Assembly: GCA_964572065.1 (NCBI GenBank)
Contig: CAZNER010000001.1
Coordinates: 1-64,000, forward strand
Direction: 5' to 3'
Source of the DNA: CAZNER01 sp964572065
GTDB taxonomy: Bacteria; Patescibacteriota; Dojkabacteria; JAHIVN01
DNA: 64,000 nt
The notes beneath the pieces are model-generated. The model was given only the letters and a program-made list of their open reading frames with translations, was not told the DNA's origin and searched no databases. Shown piece after piece: positions 51,632-59,545 of this stretch. Every line of letters starts with the position of its first letter. Position 1 is the stretch's first letter. Position numbers and translations under genes: made by a program.

Positions 51632-52276
51632 CTAATTCAATAATGGAAAATATTTTTCATCTAAAAAAATTAAATTCCCAGTATCTACTAATAATATATA
51701 ATTTTTACTTTCTCCTAAATCTTTCATGGACCAAAAAGAAGTAGAACCATCAATATCTTTTTTATGTATAGCTCCTTCTCTTTGTATAATCCAATCATCT
51801 ATACCGCTATGTTCTATTATCACAATTTTAGGTCTATAATTTGTTAAAGATTTCCAAATATGATAATCTGGACCATCAACATCAATACTTAATATATCAA
51901 AATCTTTAATTATGGGAGTATTAGAAAGAATATTATCTAATAAAGTTCCTTTACCTGGAAGATAATGTACTATTTTGTTTCTTAAAATAACATTTTTTGG
52001 GTATTTTAATTTCTTTATTGTCTTTTGCAATTGTCTAAATTTAATAATATCTGCTTCTATTAATACCCCTTTCCAATTTTTATTTTCTATTAAATTAAAA
52101 GTATTACTAAAACGTTTTCCATCCCAAGCCCCAAACTCACAACACCAACCTTGATGTATATTAAGTTTATCAATTAAATAAGCTAAAATGCCATCTTCCC
52201 CGTGTTGACTATAAATACTTCGCCTTTTGCAAAGTAAGGAACTTGCATAATTTTTGGGTTGTTTTATATATTTCAT
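51632..52276 (-). CDS. FkbM-like methyltransferase
   Basis: 214 residues with YSQHGEDGILAYL, CCEFGAWDGKRFSNT, GVLIEAD and ILSIDVDGPDYHIW, the layout of the second FkbM subgroup also seen at 56218. A sugar O-methyltransferase by family. Confidence 0.85.
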   Translation of the reverse strand: MKYIKQPKNYASSLLCKRRSIYSQHGEDGILAYLIDKLNIHQGWCCEFGAWDGKRFSNTFNLIENKNWKGVLIEADIIKFRQLQKTIKKLKYPKNVILRNKIVHYLPGKGTLLDNILSNTPIIKDFDILSIDVDGPDYHIWKSLTNYRPKIVIIEHSGIDDWIIQREGAIHKKDIDGSTSFWSMKDLGESKNYILLVDTGNLIFLDEKYFPLLN

Positions 52277-52284
52277 ATTTACTT

Positions 52285-52995
52285 TTATTTTCTAAAATGT
52301 ATTATAGGATTTAATTTATCCGCCTTTTTAACTACATCTTTAGATATAAGTTTATAATTATATTTATTCAACAATTTACAAAACTTTTCAATCCCGTAAA
52401 AATACCAACGCCCATTATTCGGTGGACCATCATAATCTTTTATAAAAGTTTCTAAATTTTTGAAACCTGCTTGAAGCATTAATTTTTGTTTACCTTTTAT
52501 ATCATAATATTTATCTGCATCTGCTATCATAATAAAACAGTTAGCTCCGAATTTTAATTTGTTATACAAATTTTTCAAATAAGCTTCCGCTCCGGAATAA
52601 GAAATATGACAAAAAACATCATAAGAAAAGATATAATCTATAGTATTGTCTTTAAATACCGAACAACTAAAATCAGATACAGTAAAATATTTAATATATT
52701 CTCTTTTAGGAATACGCTTCCAAAAACCTGTATGTATAGGATCTGAAATATCAATACAAAACAACTGTCCAGCATTAAGCATTTTCTGTGTCCAAAAACC
52801 CCCATCTGCTCCTATTTCTAAAATAGTAGTTTTTGGAGTAATATAAGGAATAATACAAATACTAACTATCTGTTCTAAATCTTGGAATTTAGATAAACGA
52901 CAAGCTTTCTTCCAACCGAGTTGTGCTCGGGAAGTACCATTTTTCCAAAAAACTTTTAAACTTTTTATTTCTTTTTTAAGCTTATTAATAATCAT
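52285..52995 (-). CDS. Class I SAM-dependent methyltransferase
   Basis: 236 residues with TILEIGADGGFWTQ (SAM loop), LFCIDIS, and IDYIFSYDVFCHI. Similar to methyltransferases found in glycan clusters. The acceptor is unknown. Confidence 0.85.
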   Translation of the reverse strand: MIINKLKKEIKSLKVFWKNGTSRAQLGWKKACRLSKFQDLEQIVSICIIPYITPKTTILEIGADGGFWTQKMLNAGQLFCIDISDPIHTGFWKRIPKREYIKYFTVSDFSCSVFKDNTIDYIFSYDVFCHISYSGAEAYLKNLYNKLKFGANCFIMIADADKYYDIKGKQKLMLQAGFKNLETFIKDYDGPPNNGRWYFYGIEKFCKLLNKYNYKLISKDVVKKADKLNPIIHFRK

Positions 52996-53031
52996 TTTAT
53001 AATTCTTAATATGATATACTGTGTTTATTTG

Positions 53032-53045
53032 TTTATATACAATAT
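53032..53045 (-). promoter_or_regulatory. ATATTGTATATAAA promoter-like element
   Basis: Minus strand ATATTGTATATAAA in the 163-base gap before the gene at 52995, the largest gap within the glycan block. The rest of this gap (52996-53158) holds no supported gene. Confidence 0.4.
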
Positions 53046-53158
53046 ATAATCAATTCCTTAAAAGCCGACTCATGGGTACTACAATTATCCTCAAAGCTTT
53101 TTCCTTTTGTTCTAAACGTTTTAATAAATTATCTTATAAAAATAAATAATCAGAATAT

Positions 53159-53806
53159 TTATTCGTAATCTTTCAAAGTAAAAGCAAAATAATCAATTTC
53201 TTTTTTAAACTTCTTATATACTAAAGCGGCCGTTTCTTTATTATAATATTCAACAAAAGACTTACTATGGTTATAAGATCCTACATTTAATTTTAAATTT
53301 TTATTGTATTTTTTAATATTCAAACGATTTAAAATAATTGCTAAATCTTTATTAAAATTTTCATAACGACCTATAAAATCAAAAATGGGCTTGTTTTTAA
53401 TTACAGTAAGATAGTATTGGTCAATCCAAAAATCATAAATATCTTTATTGGGTATTACAATGTTTTTAATAAAATTTTCAAAAGAAGTACCTGGGCGTTT
53501 ATCATAATGCCAATTAGATACTAAAAGATCATATTTATTTCTAATAAAAGTAAATTTAAAATAAGCATCCCATTCTTTTACTATGTTTTTAAAATACTCA
53601 AGTTTATTATTATAAGACAGTTTTTTGTTTGTTAATACTCTCTCATCTATTCCATTATTTCTTAAAATCTGGGTGATTGTGCTTCCTCCAGTTTTAGCTA
53701 TGTGAAAGTATAAAATTTTCTTTTCTTGATTAAGTACGAATGGTGTCAATAAAGTTTGTCCTTTGCCGTCCATTCTAGCAAATTTAGTTAAAATATTAGA
53801 ATACAC
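53159..53806 (-). CDS. Sulfotransferase (Sulfotransfer_2 type)
   Basis: 215 residues. YFHIAKTGGSTI (about 33-44) is the PAPS 5'-phosphosulfate loop. FTFIRNKYDLLVSNW corresponds to the 3'-phosphate motif, and DFIGRYENFNKDL to the late conserved strand. It would transfer sulfate from PAPS, which the host must supply, to a carbohydrate. Confidence 0.85.
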   Translation of the reverse strand: MYSNILTKFARMDGKGQTLLTPFVLNQEKKILYFHIAKTGGSTITQILRNNGIDERVLTNKKLSYNNKLEYFKNIVKEWDAYFKFTFIRNKYDLLVSNWHYDKRPGTSFENFIKNIVIPNKDIYDFWIDQYYLTVIKNKPIFDFIGRYENFNKDLAIILNRLNIKKYNKNLKLNVGSYNHSKSFVEYYNKETAALVYKKFKKEIDYFAFTLKDYE

Positions 53807-53818
53807 AAATAACTCCTA

Positions 53819-54520
53819 TTAAAAAATTTTTTGTATATAAAAAGCTGGTATGTTGTTTTGTTTTAATAGCAATTCCTTATAATTATTATTCAATAAATCT
53901 ACTATATTTTTAGGATAAACTTTATAATCTGCTTTACTACAAACAAATGTTTTTTGTAATTGTAAAGCAAAAACTTCTGGCAATTCAAGAAACGCCGCCA
54001 ATTCTTTTGTATTTTTTTGCAAAAACTCATATTTTAAAAACAGCAATTTAGGATGTTTAAATTTTAACCAAGATAGAAAAAATCCTGTAAAATCTAAAAA
54101 ATCTGGATAATCTTCCAAAAAAGTTTTTAACGATATATCTTGTAAAGTTAATTTTTTAGATATACCAAAAGGTATACTTAATTGCACAAATCGTCTAGTA
54201 CTAAAAAAATAATCGTCCCCTAATTTCCGAAAACGATCACACCGCCTTATATGCGACAATAAAGCGTTTCTTGGATCTCTATAAACAAAAATTATCTTAT
54301 CCAATGTTTTATAATTTATATTTGGTTTAGTATGATGTATATAGGAATGTATATTACTAGGAAATTTAACAGATAAATATTTATTAATAAAAGAGTTTAA
54401 AAATTTAAACCCAGAACCCCCATAACTAAATAATTTAACTCCAGTAAATAACTCTTTATTATTCTTAATTATTTTAGGTAACTTATATACCCGAAACATA
54501 TCTTTATCTAAACCTTTCAT
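53819..54520 (-). CDS. Sulfotransferase-like protein, paralogue A
   Basis: 233 residues. FSYGGSGFKFLNSFI (about 31-45) stands in for the PAPS loop, and IIFVYRDPRNALLSHIRR (about 77-94) for the 3'-phosphate motif, followed by LLFLKYEFL. It resembles the protein at 55562-56167 in the same motifs, so the two are paralogues. The altered loop leaves activity open. Confidence 0.75.
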   Translation of the reverse strand: MKGLDKDMFRVYKLPKIIKNNKELFTGVKLFSYGGSGFKFLNSFINKYLSVKFPSNIHSYIHHTKPNINYKTLDKIIFVYRDPRNALLSHIRRCDRFRKLGDDYFFSTRRFVQLSIPFGISKKLTLQDISLKTFLEDYPDFLDFTGFFLSWLKFKHPKLLFLKYEFLQKNTKELAAFLELPEVFALQLQKTFVCSKADYKVYPKNIVDLLNNNYKELLLKQNNIPAFYIQKIF

Positions 54521-54546
54521 AAATTATTTCCTATATCTAAAATAAA

Positions 54547-55443
54547 TTATTTTTTATTGTCTTTAATGCTCGGAGCTATGTCGTGTAAATGCCTATATAA
54601 TCCTTGATTATGATAACCTTTTTCTACAACCTTTAAATTATAAATAGGTTTATTGTCGTATATTAAATAGAACAAGCTATATAATTCATTATCCCCCCAT
54701 CTATATTTATAAATACCTCCAGCACTATTTATAGCCGCTACCCACTTCTTCCATAAAATAGAACGAAACATAGAAGTCTTCATTATATAAGAATCTGCCC
54801 AAGGCAAAAAATGAAAATTTTCTTCTGCTTTGTTATCTTCTAACAGATTTTGTAATAATCTGGACTTAGGCGTTATATTATTTACAAGCAAAAAATTCTT
54901 TGTAAATTGCCATAAATTAATTCTGGTATCTAAATGTCCTTGATGTGGTTTTCCGTTTTTAAGTCTTTGACCCACTATTAAAGCTCCCATACTTTCAGTT
55001 CTTTTACTCATAAACTCAAATGGATCATAAGGCAATTCTTTAATATAACCAGATTCATCATCATAAAAAGCTATATAATCGTAATTTTTAAATTCTGTAT
55101 TTGGATAATTATAACAATTAACTATAAAATGACACATATGTAAATAACCTTTTCGAGCAATAGAAAAAGCTTTTTTAACATACCAAAGATTCGTACGATT
55201 ATAAAATAATTCTTTTTTTGATATGTGTTTTGGAGTATTGTAATCTATTCTTCGGAAATAAATATTTTTCGAGATCGTATCCCAAACCCTTTTTCTAAAA
55301 TCTACATCTTCGTAAACAGTATCAAAGTAATATACATAAACAGGATAATTATGTTTATAATTATAATAAGTAAATAAAGATTGTAAAAACCTCGGCAAAC
55401 ATTTTTTTCGAGAAGAAAGTAAATTTATACAAGCTTTTAACAT
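54547..55443 (-). CDS. GT15-type alpha-mannosyltransferase-like enzyme
   Basis: 298 residues with the whole layout of the KRE2/MNT1 family: NYPVYVYYFD (32-41), KGYLHMCHFIVN (98-109), YDYIAFYDDESGYI (121-134, the metal/donor site), PYDPFEFM and GGIYKYRWGDNELYS (242-256). Known members are mainly fungal and transfer mannose from GDP-mannose. It is rare in phages as far as I know. Its first 47 bases form part of a direct repeat with 56179-56280. Confidence 0.8.
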   Translation of the reverse strand: MLKACINLLSSRKKCLPRFLQSLFTYYNYKHNYPVYVYYFDTVYEDVDFRKRVWDTISKNIYFRRIDYNTPKHISKKELFYNRTNLWYVKKAFSIARKGYLHMCHFIVNCYNYPNTEFKNYDYIAFYDDESGYIKELPYDPFEFMSKRTESMGALIVGQRLKNGKPHQGHLDTRINLWQFTKNFLLVNNITPKSRLLQNLLEDNKAEENFHFLPWADSYIMKTSMFRSILWKKWVAAINSAGGIYKYRWGDNELYSLFYLIYDNKPIYNLKVVEKGYHNQGLYRHLHDIAPSIKDNKK

Positions 55444-55500
55444 TTCTTTAAATCCTCTTTGTAAAGATTTTTTATAGTTTAAATAAGTTTATTATATTTC
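55397..55500. repeat. Direct repeat A, at the start of the GT15-like gene
   Basis: About 100 bases nearly identical to 56179-56280 over their first 75 or so. This copy spans the first codons of the GT15-like gene and the intergenic stretch before it. That stretch reads like the decayed 3' end of the FkbM-type gene whose intact end is in copy B. Confidence 0.85.
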
Positions 55501-55561
55501 TCTTTAAAACCTTAAACTTGTAATTATTAATAAACAATCAAATACCCATAATTATAAATTA

Positions 55562-56167
55562 CTATTGCTTTACAAAGAAGGGAGGTAAAGAATCCTGTAA
55601 TTTTATCAATTTTTCATATCTTTGAGTTAATAACTTTTGAATCTGTAAATCCTTTGAAAGATAATCAGAAATTCTATGTTTAAAGGTTTTTCGTAAAACA
55701 ATAGCATAATTGGAATCGAGTTTTAAAAACTTTAACAACTCATTTATAATTTGAGGCAATTTTTCGTATCTAACAAAAATTAGAGAATTTCCCGGTCCAG
55801 GATTAAAATCAAACCACGCTTTAAAATAGTCATATAATTCAAAAATATCTTCAGAATAATTCATCAAAAAAGTTTCTAAATTAAAATTTAATGGTACCAT
55901 CTTCCTTTTAATACTGTGATTAATAAAAAACATATTTATCCAATTTTTATTTTTGCCGTTTTGACTCCTTTTCCATTCTTGTCTTCTAAAAAAAGATAGC
56001 ACAGCATTACGAGGATCTCCATAAATAATTATATGAATATTACACAATCCGGGAATTGGCCTGCGGTGTGGGTTGTGCTTAGAATTTCGTACTACTACAT
56101 ATTTTTCTAAAAAAGAAACTAAAAAGTGATAACCGCAACCACCATAACTAAATATTCGAATACTCAT
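55562..56167 (-). CDS. Sulfotransferase-like protein, paralogue B
   Basis: 201 residues, IFSYGGCGYHFLVSFLEKY at the start and IIIYGDPRNAVLSFFRRQEW (about 51-70), parallel to the protein at 53819. It lies exactly between the two direct repeats (55397-55500 and 56179-56280), which suggests that it was inserted there as a cassette. Confidence 0.75.
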   Translation of the reverse strand: MSIRIFSYGGCGYHFLVSFLEKYVVVRNSKHNPHRRPIPGLCNIHIIIYGDPRNAVLSFFRRQEWKRSQNGKNKNWINMFFINHSIKRKMVPLNFNLETFLMNYSEDIFELYDYFKAWFDFNPGPGNSLIFVRYEKLPQIINELLKFLKLDSNYAIVLRKTFKHRISDYLSKDLQIQKLLTQRYEKLIKLQDSLPPFFVKQ

Positions 56168-56178
56168 AATTGCTCCTT

Positions 56179-56280
56179 AAACATTTTTTCGAGAAGAAAG
56201 TAAATTTATACAAGCTTTTAACATTTCTTTAAATCCTCTTTATAAAGATTTTTTATAATTTGAATAACTTTATCATATTC
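56179..56280. repeat. Direct repeat B, at the end of the FkbM-type gene
   Basis: Matches 55397-55500. It contains the intact last codons of the 56218-57063 gene and, behind them, a copy of the first dozen codons of the GT15-like gene. The latter is broken by loss of one A in an A run, which leads to an early stop. Confidence 0.85.
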
Positions 56281-57063
56281 TTTAATAATCCATTCTTTTC
56301 TTCTATCAAAACCGTAGCTTTTATAATTCGTTTGTTGTAATATATTTATTATAATACTATTAGTTAATTTTACGGTATCTAAACATTGTTGTATATAAGG
56401 AATTCTTCTAGGAATAGCTAATAATCCGTTATAATATTGTTCTAATAAAGATTTAGAAACATTAAAAAAAGTAAAAAATTCTTTTTTAATAAAAAAAGCG
56501 TCTTGATAACTACATAAAAGCTTATAACCTTTACTTTCAAAAACAGAATTCATAACTTGTAAACTCTGTTGTATGTTATACTTAGCTATTATTTTAGGTA
56601 CTCTTTTATAAAACGGGTGTAATACCTGACCTCCTTCGATACAAACAACTATAGGTAAATGTTTAATAATAGTTTCGAAAATTTCTAAATCTAAACCGTC
56701 TATATCAATAGAACAAAAAGCAATCTGAGGAACCTTTTTATAGGTATTCTCCAATATATTATCAAATAAATTATTGCCAGAAAAACCCACAGCAATATTT
56801 ACGCAACGAATGTTTTTATCCTTTTTATAATTTTGTTGTAAGTAATCAAATTTATTTTTATTACTTTCTATAAAAAGCCCTGACCAACCATATTCGTATA
56901 ACCGTCTACAATTACTACCTTTAATACCATCCCAAGCACCAAATTCTACAAAAAAACCGGTATTCACAGCTAATTCCTTAAATATATATTCTATAATACC
57001 ATCATTTCCGCAAGTAGAATACTTATCATATTTATAATTTAATATATTCTTTTTTACACTCAT
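56218..57063 (-). CDS. FkbM-like methyltransferase (281 aa)
   Basis: YSTCGNDGIIEYIF, FFVEFGAWDGIKGSN, GLFIESNKNKF and AFCSIDIDGLDLEIFE mark the same subgroup as the protein at 51632. A helical C-terminal extension of about 100 residues is present. It is a sugar methyltransferase by family. Confidence 0.85.
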   Translation of the reverse strand: MSVKKNILNYKYDKYSTCGNDGIIEYIFKELAVNTGFFVEFGAWDGIKGSNCRRLYEYGWSGLFIESNKNKFDYLQQNYKKDKNIRCVNIAVGFSGNNLFDNILENTYKKVPQIAFCSIDIDGLDLEIFETIIKHLPIVVCIEGGQVLHPFYKRVPKIIAKYNIQQSLQVMNSVFESKGYKLLCSYQDAFFIKKEFFTFFNVSKSLLEQYYNGLLAIPRRIPYIQQCLDTVKLTNSIIINILQQTNYKSYGFDRRKEWIIKEYDKVIQIIKNLYKEDLKKC

Positions 57064-57069
57064 TTATAT

Positions 57070-58047
57070 TTACTCTTTAGATTTTAATATCTGATTTACA
57101 ATCCAAGGATAAGTTTTTATTAAACCTTCTTTTAAAGTATATTGAACTTTCCAACCTAAAGTTGCTATTTTGTTACTTATTAAAACTCTGGCTTCTACGC
57201 CAACGGGCCCCGGAATTGAATGTAATTTTATAGTTTTATTGGCTACGCTGGCTATAGTAGCTGCTAACTCTGTTACAGAAACAAATTCTGCTGAACCAAT
57301 GTTTGCTGGTTCAGTTAAAGAAGATTGCATTAATATATATATACCCTTAATAGTATCATCTATGTAAGTATAAGAACGTACAGCCGTACCATCCCCCCAA
57401 ATATCTATAGTACTGCCATCGTTCGCTATAGCTATTTTACGGCATAAAGCCGCGGGAGCCTTTTCTCTACCTCCTCGCCAAGTACCTTCTGGCCCATAAC
57501 AGTTTTGAAATCTAGCTATTCTAATAGTCATGCCATATTTACGACCGAAAGCAGCAATCATGCGTTCTGTATATAATTTCTCCCAACCATATTCGTTGTC
57601 TGGAAAAGCTGGATAAGCAGCTTCTTCCGGCAAAGCTTTTTCTCCTATACGCATATTTCTATAAACACAAGCAGAAGAAGAAAAGAAATATTTTTTAACG
57701 CCTTTTTTAGCACAAGCATGAATCATATGAATATTTATTAAAGCGGAATTGTGCATGATTTCACATTCTGCAGATTCAATAAAACCCATACCTCCCATAT
57801 CTGCTGCGAGTTGGTATACTTCATCGGGTACTTGTTTGTTGTCTATATCCATATCTTTTATATCGACAGCTTTTATACAATTTCCTGGATCTCTCAAATC
57901 TAATAAAAGAAAATCGTCTGCTGTGCTGGCTGAAAATTCTGGGTGTTTCAAATCAACCCCTCGAACCCAATAGCCTTCTTTTTTAAGTTTCTTGACTAAA
58001 TGAGAACCTATAAAACCGCCAGCTCCTGTCACTAAAGCTGTTTTCAT
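57070..58047 (-). CDS. GDP-mannose 3',5'-epimerase-like enzyme
   Basis: A 325-residue extended short-chain dehydrogenase: NAD motif TGAGGFIG (7-14), SSSACVY (123-129), the Tyr153-x3-Lys157 pair in EYGWEK, and the stretch YGPEGTWRGGREKAPAALCRK (184-204) closely like plant GDP-mannose 3',5'-epimerase. It would make GDP-L-galactose or GDP-L-gulose from GDP-mannose. The gene is visibly richer in G and C than its neighbours, consistent with recent transfer. UDP-glucose-type epimerase is less likely. Confidence 0.88.
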   Translation of the reverse strand: MKTALVTGAGGFIGSHLVKKLKKEGYWVRGVDLKHPEFSASTADDFLLLDLRDPGNCIKAVDIKDMDIDNKQVPDEVYQLAADMGGMGFIESAECEIMHNSALINIHMIHACAKKGVKKYFFSSSACVYRNMRIGEKALPEEAAYPAFPDNEYGWEKLYTERMIAAFGRKYGMTIRIARFQNCYGPEGTWRGGREKAPAALCRKIAIANDGSTIDIWGDGTAVRSYTYIDDTIKGIYILMQSSLTEPANIGSAEFVSVTELAATIASVANKTIKLHSIPGPVGVEARVLISNKIATLGWKVQYTLKEGLIKTYPWIVNQILKSKE

Positions 58048-58070
58048 AATAATACTCCTTTCTTAAATAA

Positions 58071-58616
58071 TTATTGATATACCCCTTCAATTTTAAACTT
58101 TACATTTTTAATATCTTTTAATTGTTGAATTAAAAAATCATGTTTTAATTTTGAATACCCCGTCTTAGTATAATGAAATTCTACAGATAAATCATTTATA
58201 TAGTGAATAGTCTTGTCTTTAAGCATTTTTTGTAATACCTCATATTCCGCGCCTTCAATATCCATCCTTAAAATAATATAATCATCTTTCTTGAAAGTTC
58301 TAACTAACCAATGACTAAAATCTATACATTTAACTTTAAAAGCTGCTTCTTTATCTACATTATTTTTACTTCCGATAAGTGTACTACCTGTCGCTGTTAA
58401 TTTTTTTGAATTAATAAAAAACTCTACCCAACCATAATATATCCATAAAGCATAATCTAAAAATAATATATCTTCCCTATTTACTAAATATTTCTTAAAA
58501 TAAGGATTTGGTTCAAAACAATAAATCTCAAAAGAAGGTTCATAAAAACTTTCTTGTTTAAAAGCCTCTATAGATTGGCCTTTGTGGCCTCCGGCGTCTA
58601 TAAAAATTTTTCGCAT
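58071..58616 (-). CDS. FkbM-family methyltransferase (181 aa)
   Basis: FIDAGGHKGQSIEAF, IYCFEPNPYF and IILRMDIEGAEYEVLQKM give the compact FkbM form. It is a sugar O-methyltransferase by family. Confidence 0.87.
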   Translation of the reverse strand: MRKIFIDAGGHKGQSIEAFKQESFYEPSFEIYCFEPNPYFKKYLVNREDILFLDYALWIYYGWVEFFINSKKLTATGSTLIGSKNNVDKEAAFKVKCIDFSHWLVRTFKKDDYIILRMDIEGAEYEVLQKMLKDKTIHYINDLSVEFHYTKTGYSKLKHDFLIQQLKDIKNVKFKIEGVYQ

Positions 58617-58636
58617 ATATTTATCTTAAAAATATA

Positions 58637-59545
58637 TCAAAACAAACAACTTTGTAATACTTCTAAATATTGTTTAGAAACATGACTAATTTGTAAAATC
58701 TCAGGCAATTTCACTCTATCTCTTTTAAAATACTTTTCATGTAAAGCTTTTAACAATTTTTGTTCTATAATATTAGGTAAAATATTAAAAGATTCTTTAT
58801 AATAGTCAATCTTTTCTTCTTTTTCTTCTCCCGATAATATAATACAACCTTCAATAAGTCGAGACATTTCTGTCGCCCCACCGCAGGCATCCGTAGTAAT
58901 AATGGGTATACCAGCGCCTACTATTTCTAGAAAAGCGTTTGGACACCAATCTTTTTTTGCTATATAAATCCCTAAATCCATTTTTTGTAAAAGGGCTTTA
59001 ATCTGTTCTTGATTTCTTTGTCCATGATATTTTACATTAATAATATTTCTTTGTATATCTGGGTTACCTATTACGTGTAAAAAACTATTAGGATGTTTTA
59101 CTACAAACTTTTCAAATATATTTAATATCTCTTTTAACCTTTTCCAACGTCGCCAAGAAGCTAATACTACTATATTAAATTCTTTATGGGGTATATAAGA
59201 ACTACACCAATTTGGTTCTATGCCATTATATATTATTGTATTTTTATTTTCTGGTACTTGTAAATATTGTTGACAAACTTTTTTACAAAAACTACTTTGA
59301 TAAACAACTTTACAAGCAATTTGGGTACTTTTTCGTACTTTAGAAATATGGCTTTTATCGTTCAAAAATAAACCGTCTAATCTTAAAACTTTGGGTAAGT
59401 TCGTTTTGGTTTTAAATTCTATAAAAGAAAGATGTATATTCGCTTTTTTAAAATCAGAAACTATGTTATGATTTAAATTTTTCCAATGGGGTATTAACCT
59501 TTGAGTAAATATATGGGTTTTACCATTATCAATAAAAATATTCAT
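58637..59545 (-). CDS. GT4-like glycosyltransferase (302 aa)
   Basis: IIYNGIEPNW, then NIVVLASWRRWKRLKEIL, then YHGQRNQEQIKALLQKMDLGIYIAKKD and CPNAFLEIVGAGIPIITTD form the GT-B, family 4 pattern with the donor-binding Glu region. The acceptor and sugar are unknown. Confidence 0.87.
   Translation of the reverse strand: MNIFIDNGKTHIFTQRLIPHWKNLNHNIVSDFKKANIHLSFIEFKTKTNLPKVLRLDGLFLNDKSHISKVRKSTQIACKVVYQSSFCKKVCQQYLQVPENKNTIIYNGIEPNWCSSYIPHKEFNIVVLASWRRWKRLKEILNIFEKFVVKHPNSFLHVIGNPDIQRNIINVKYHGQRNQEQIKALLQKMDLGIYIAKKDWCPNAFLEIVGAGIPIITTDACGGATEMSRLIEGCIILSGEEKEEKIDYYKESFNILPNIIEQKLLKALHEKYFKRDRVKLPEILQISHVSKQYLEVLQSCLF

Noticed and set aside
52996..53158. tRNA or small gene in the largest gap of the glycan block
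   Set aside because: No cloverleaf or convincing frame was found; only short peptides without ribosome sites and a promoter-like element.
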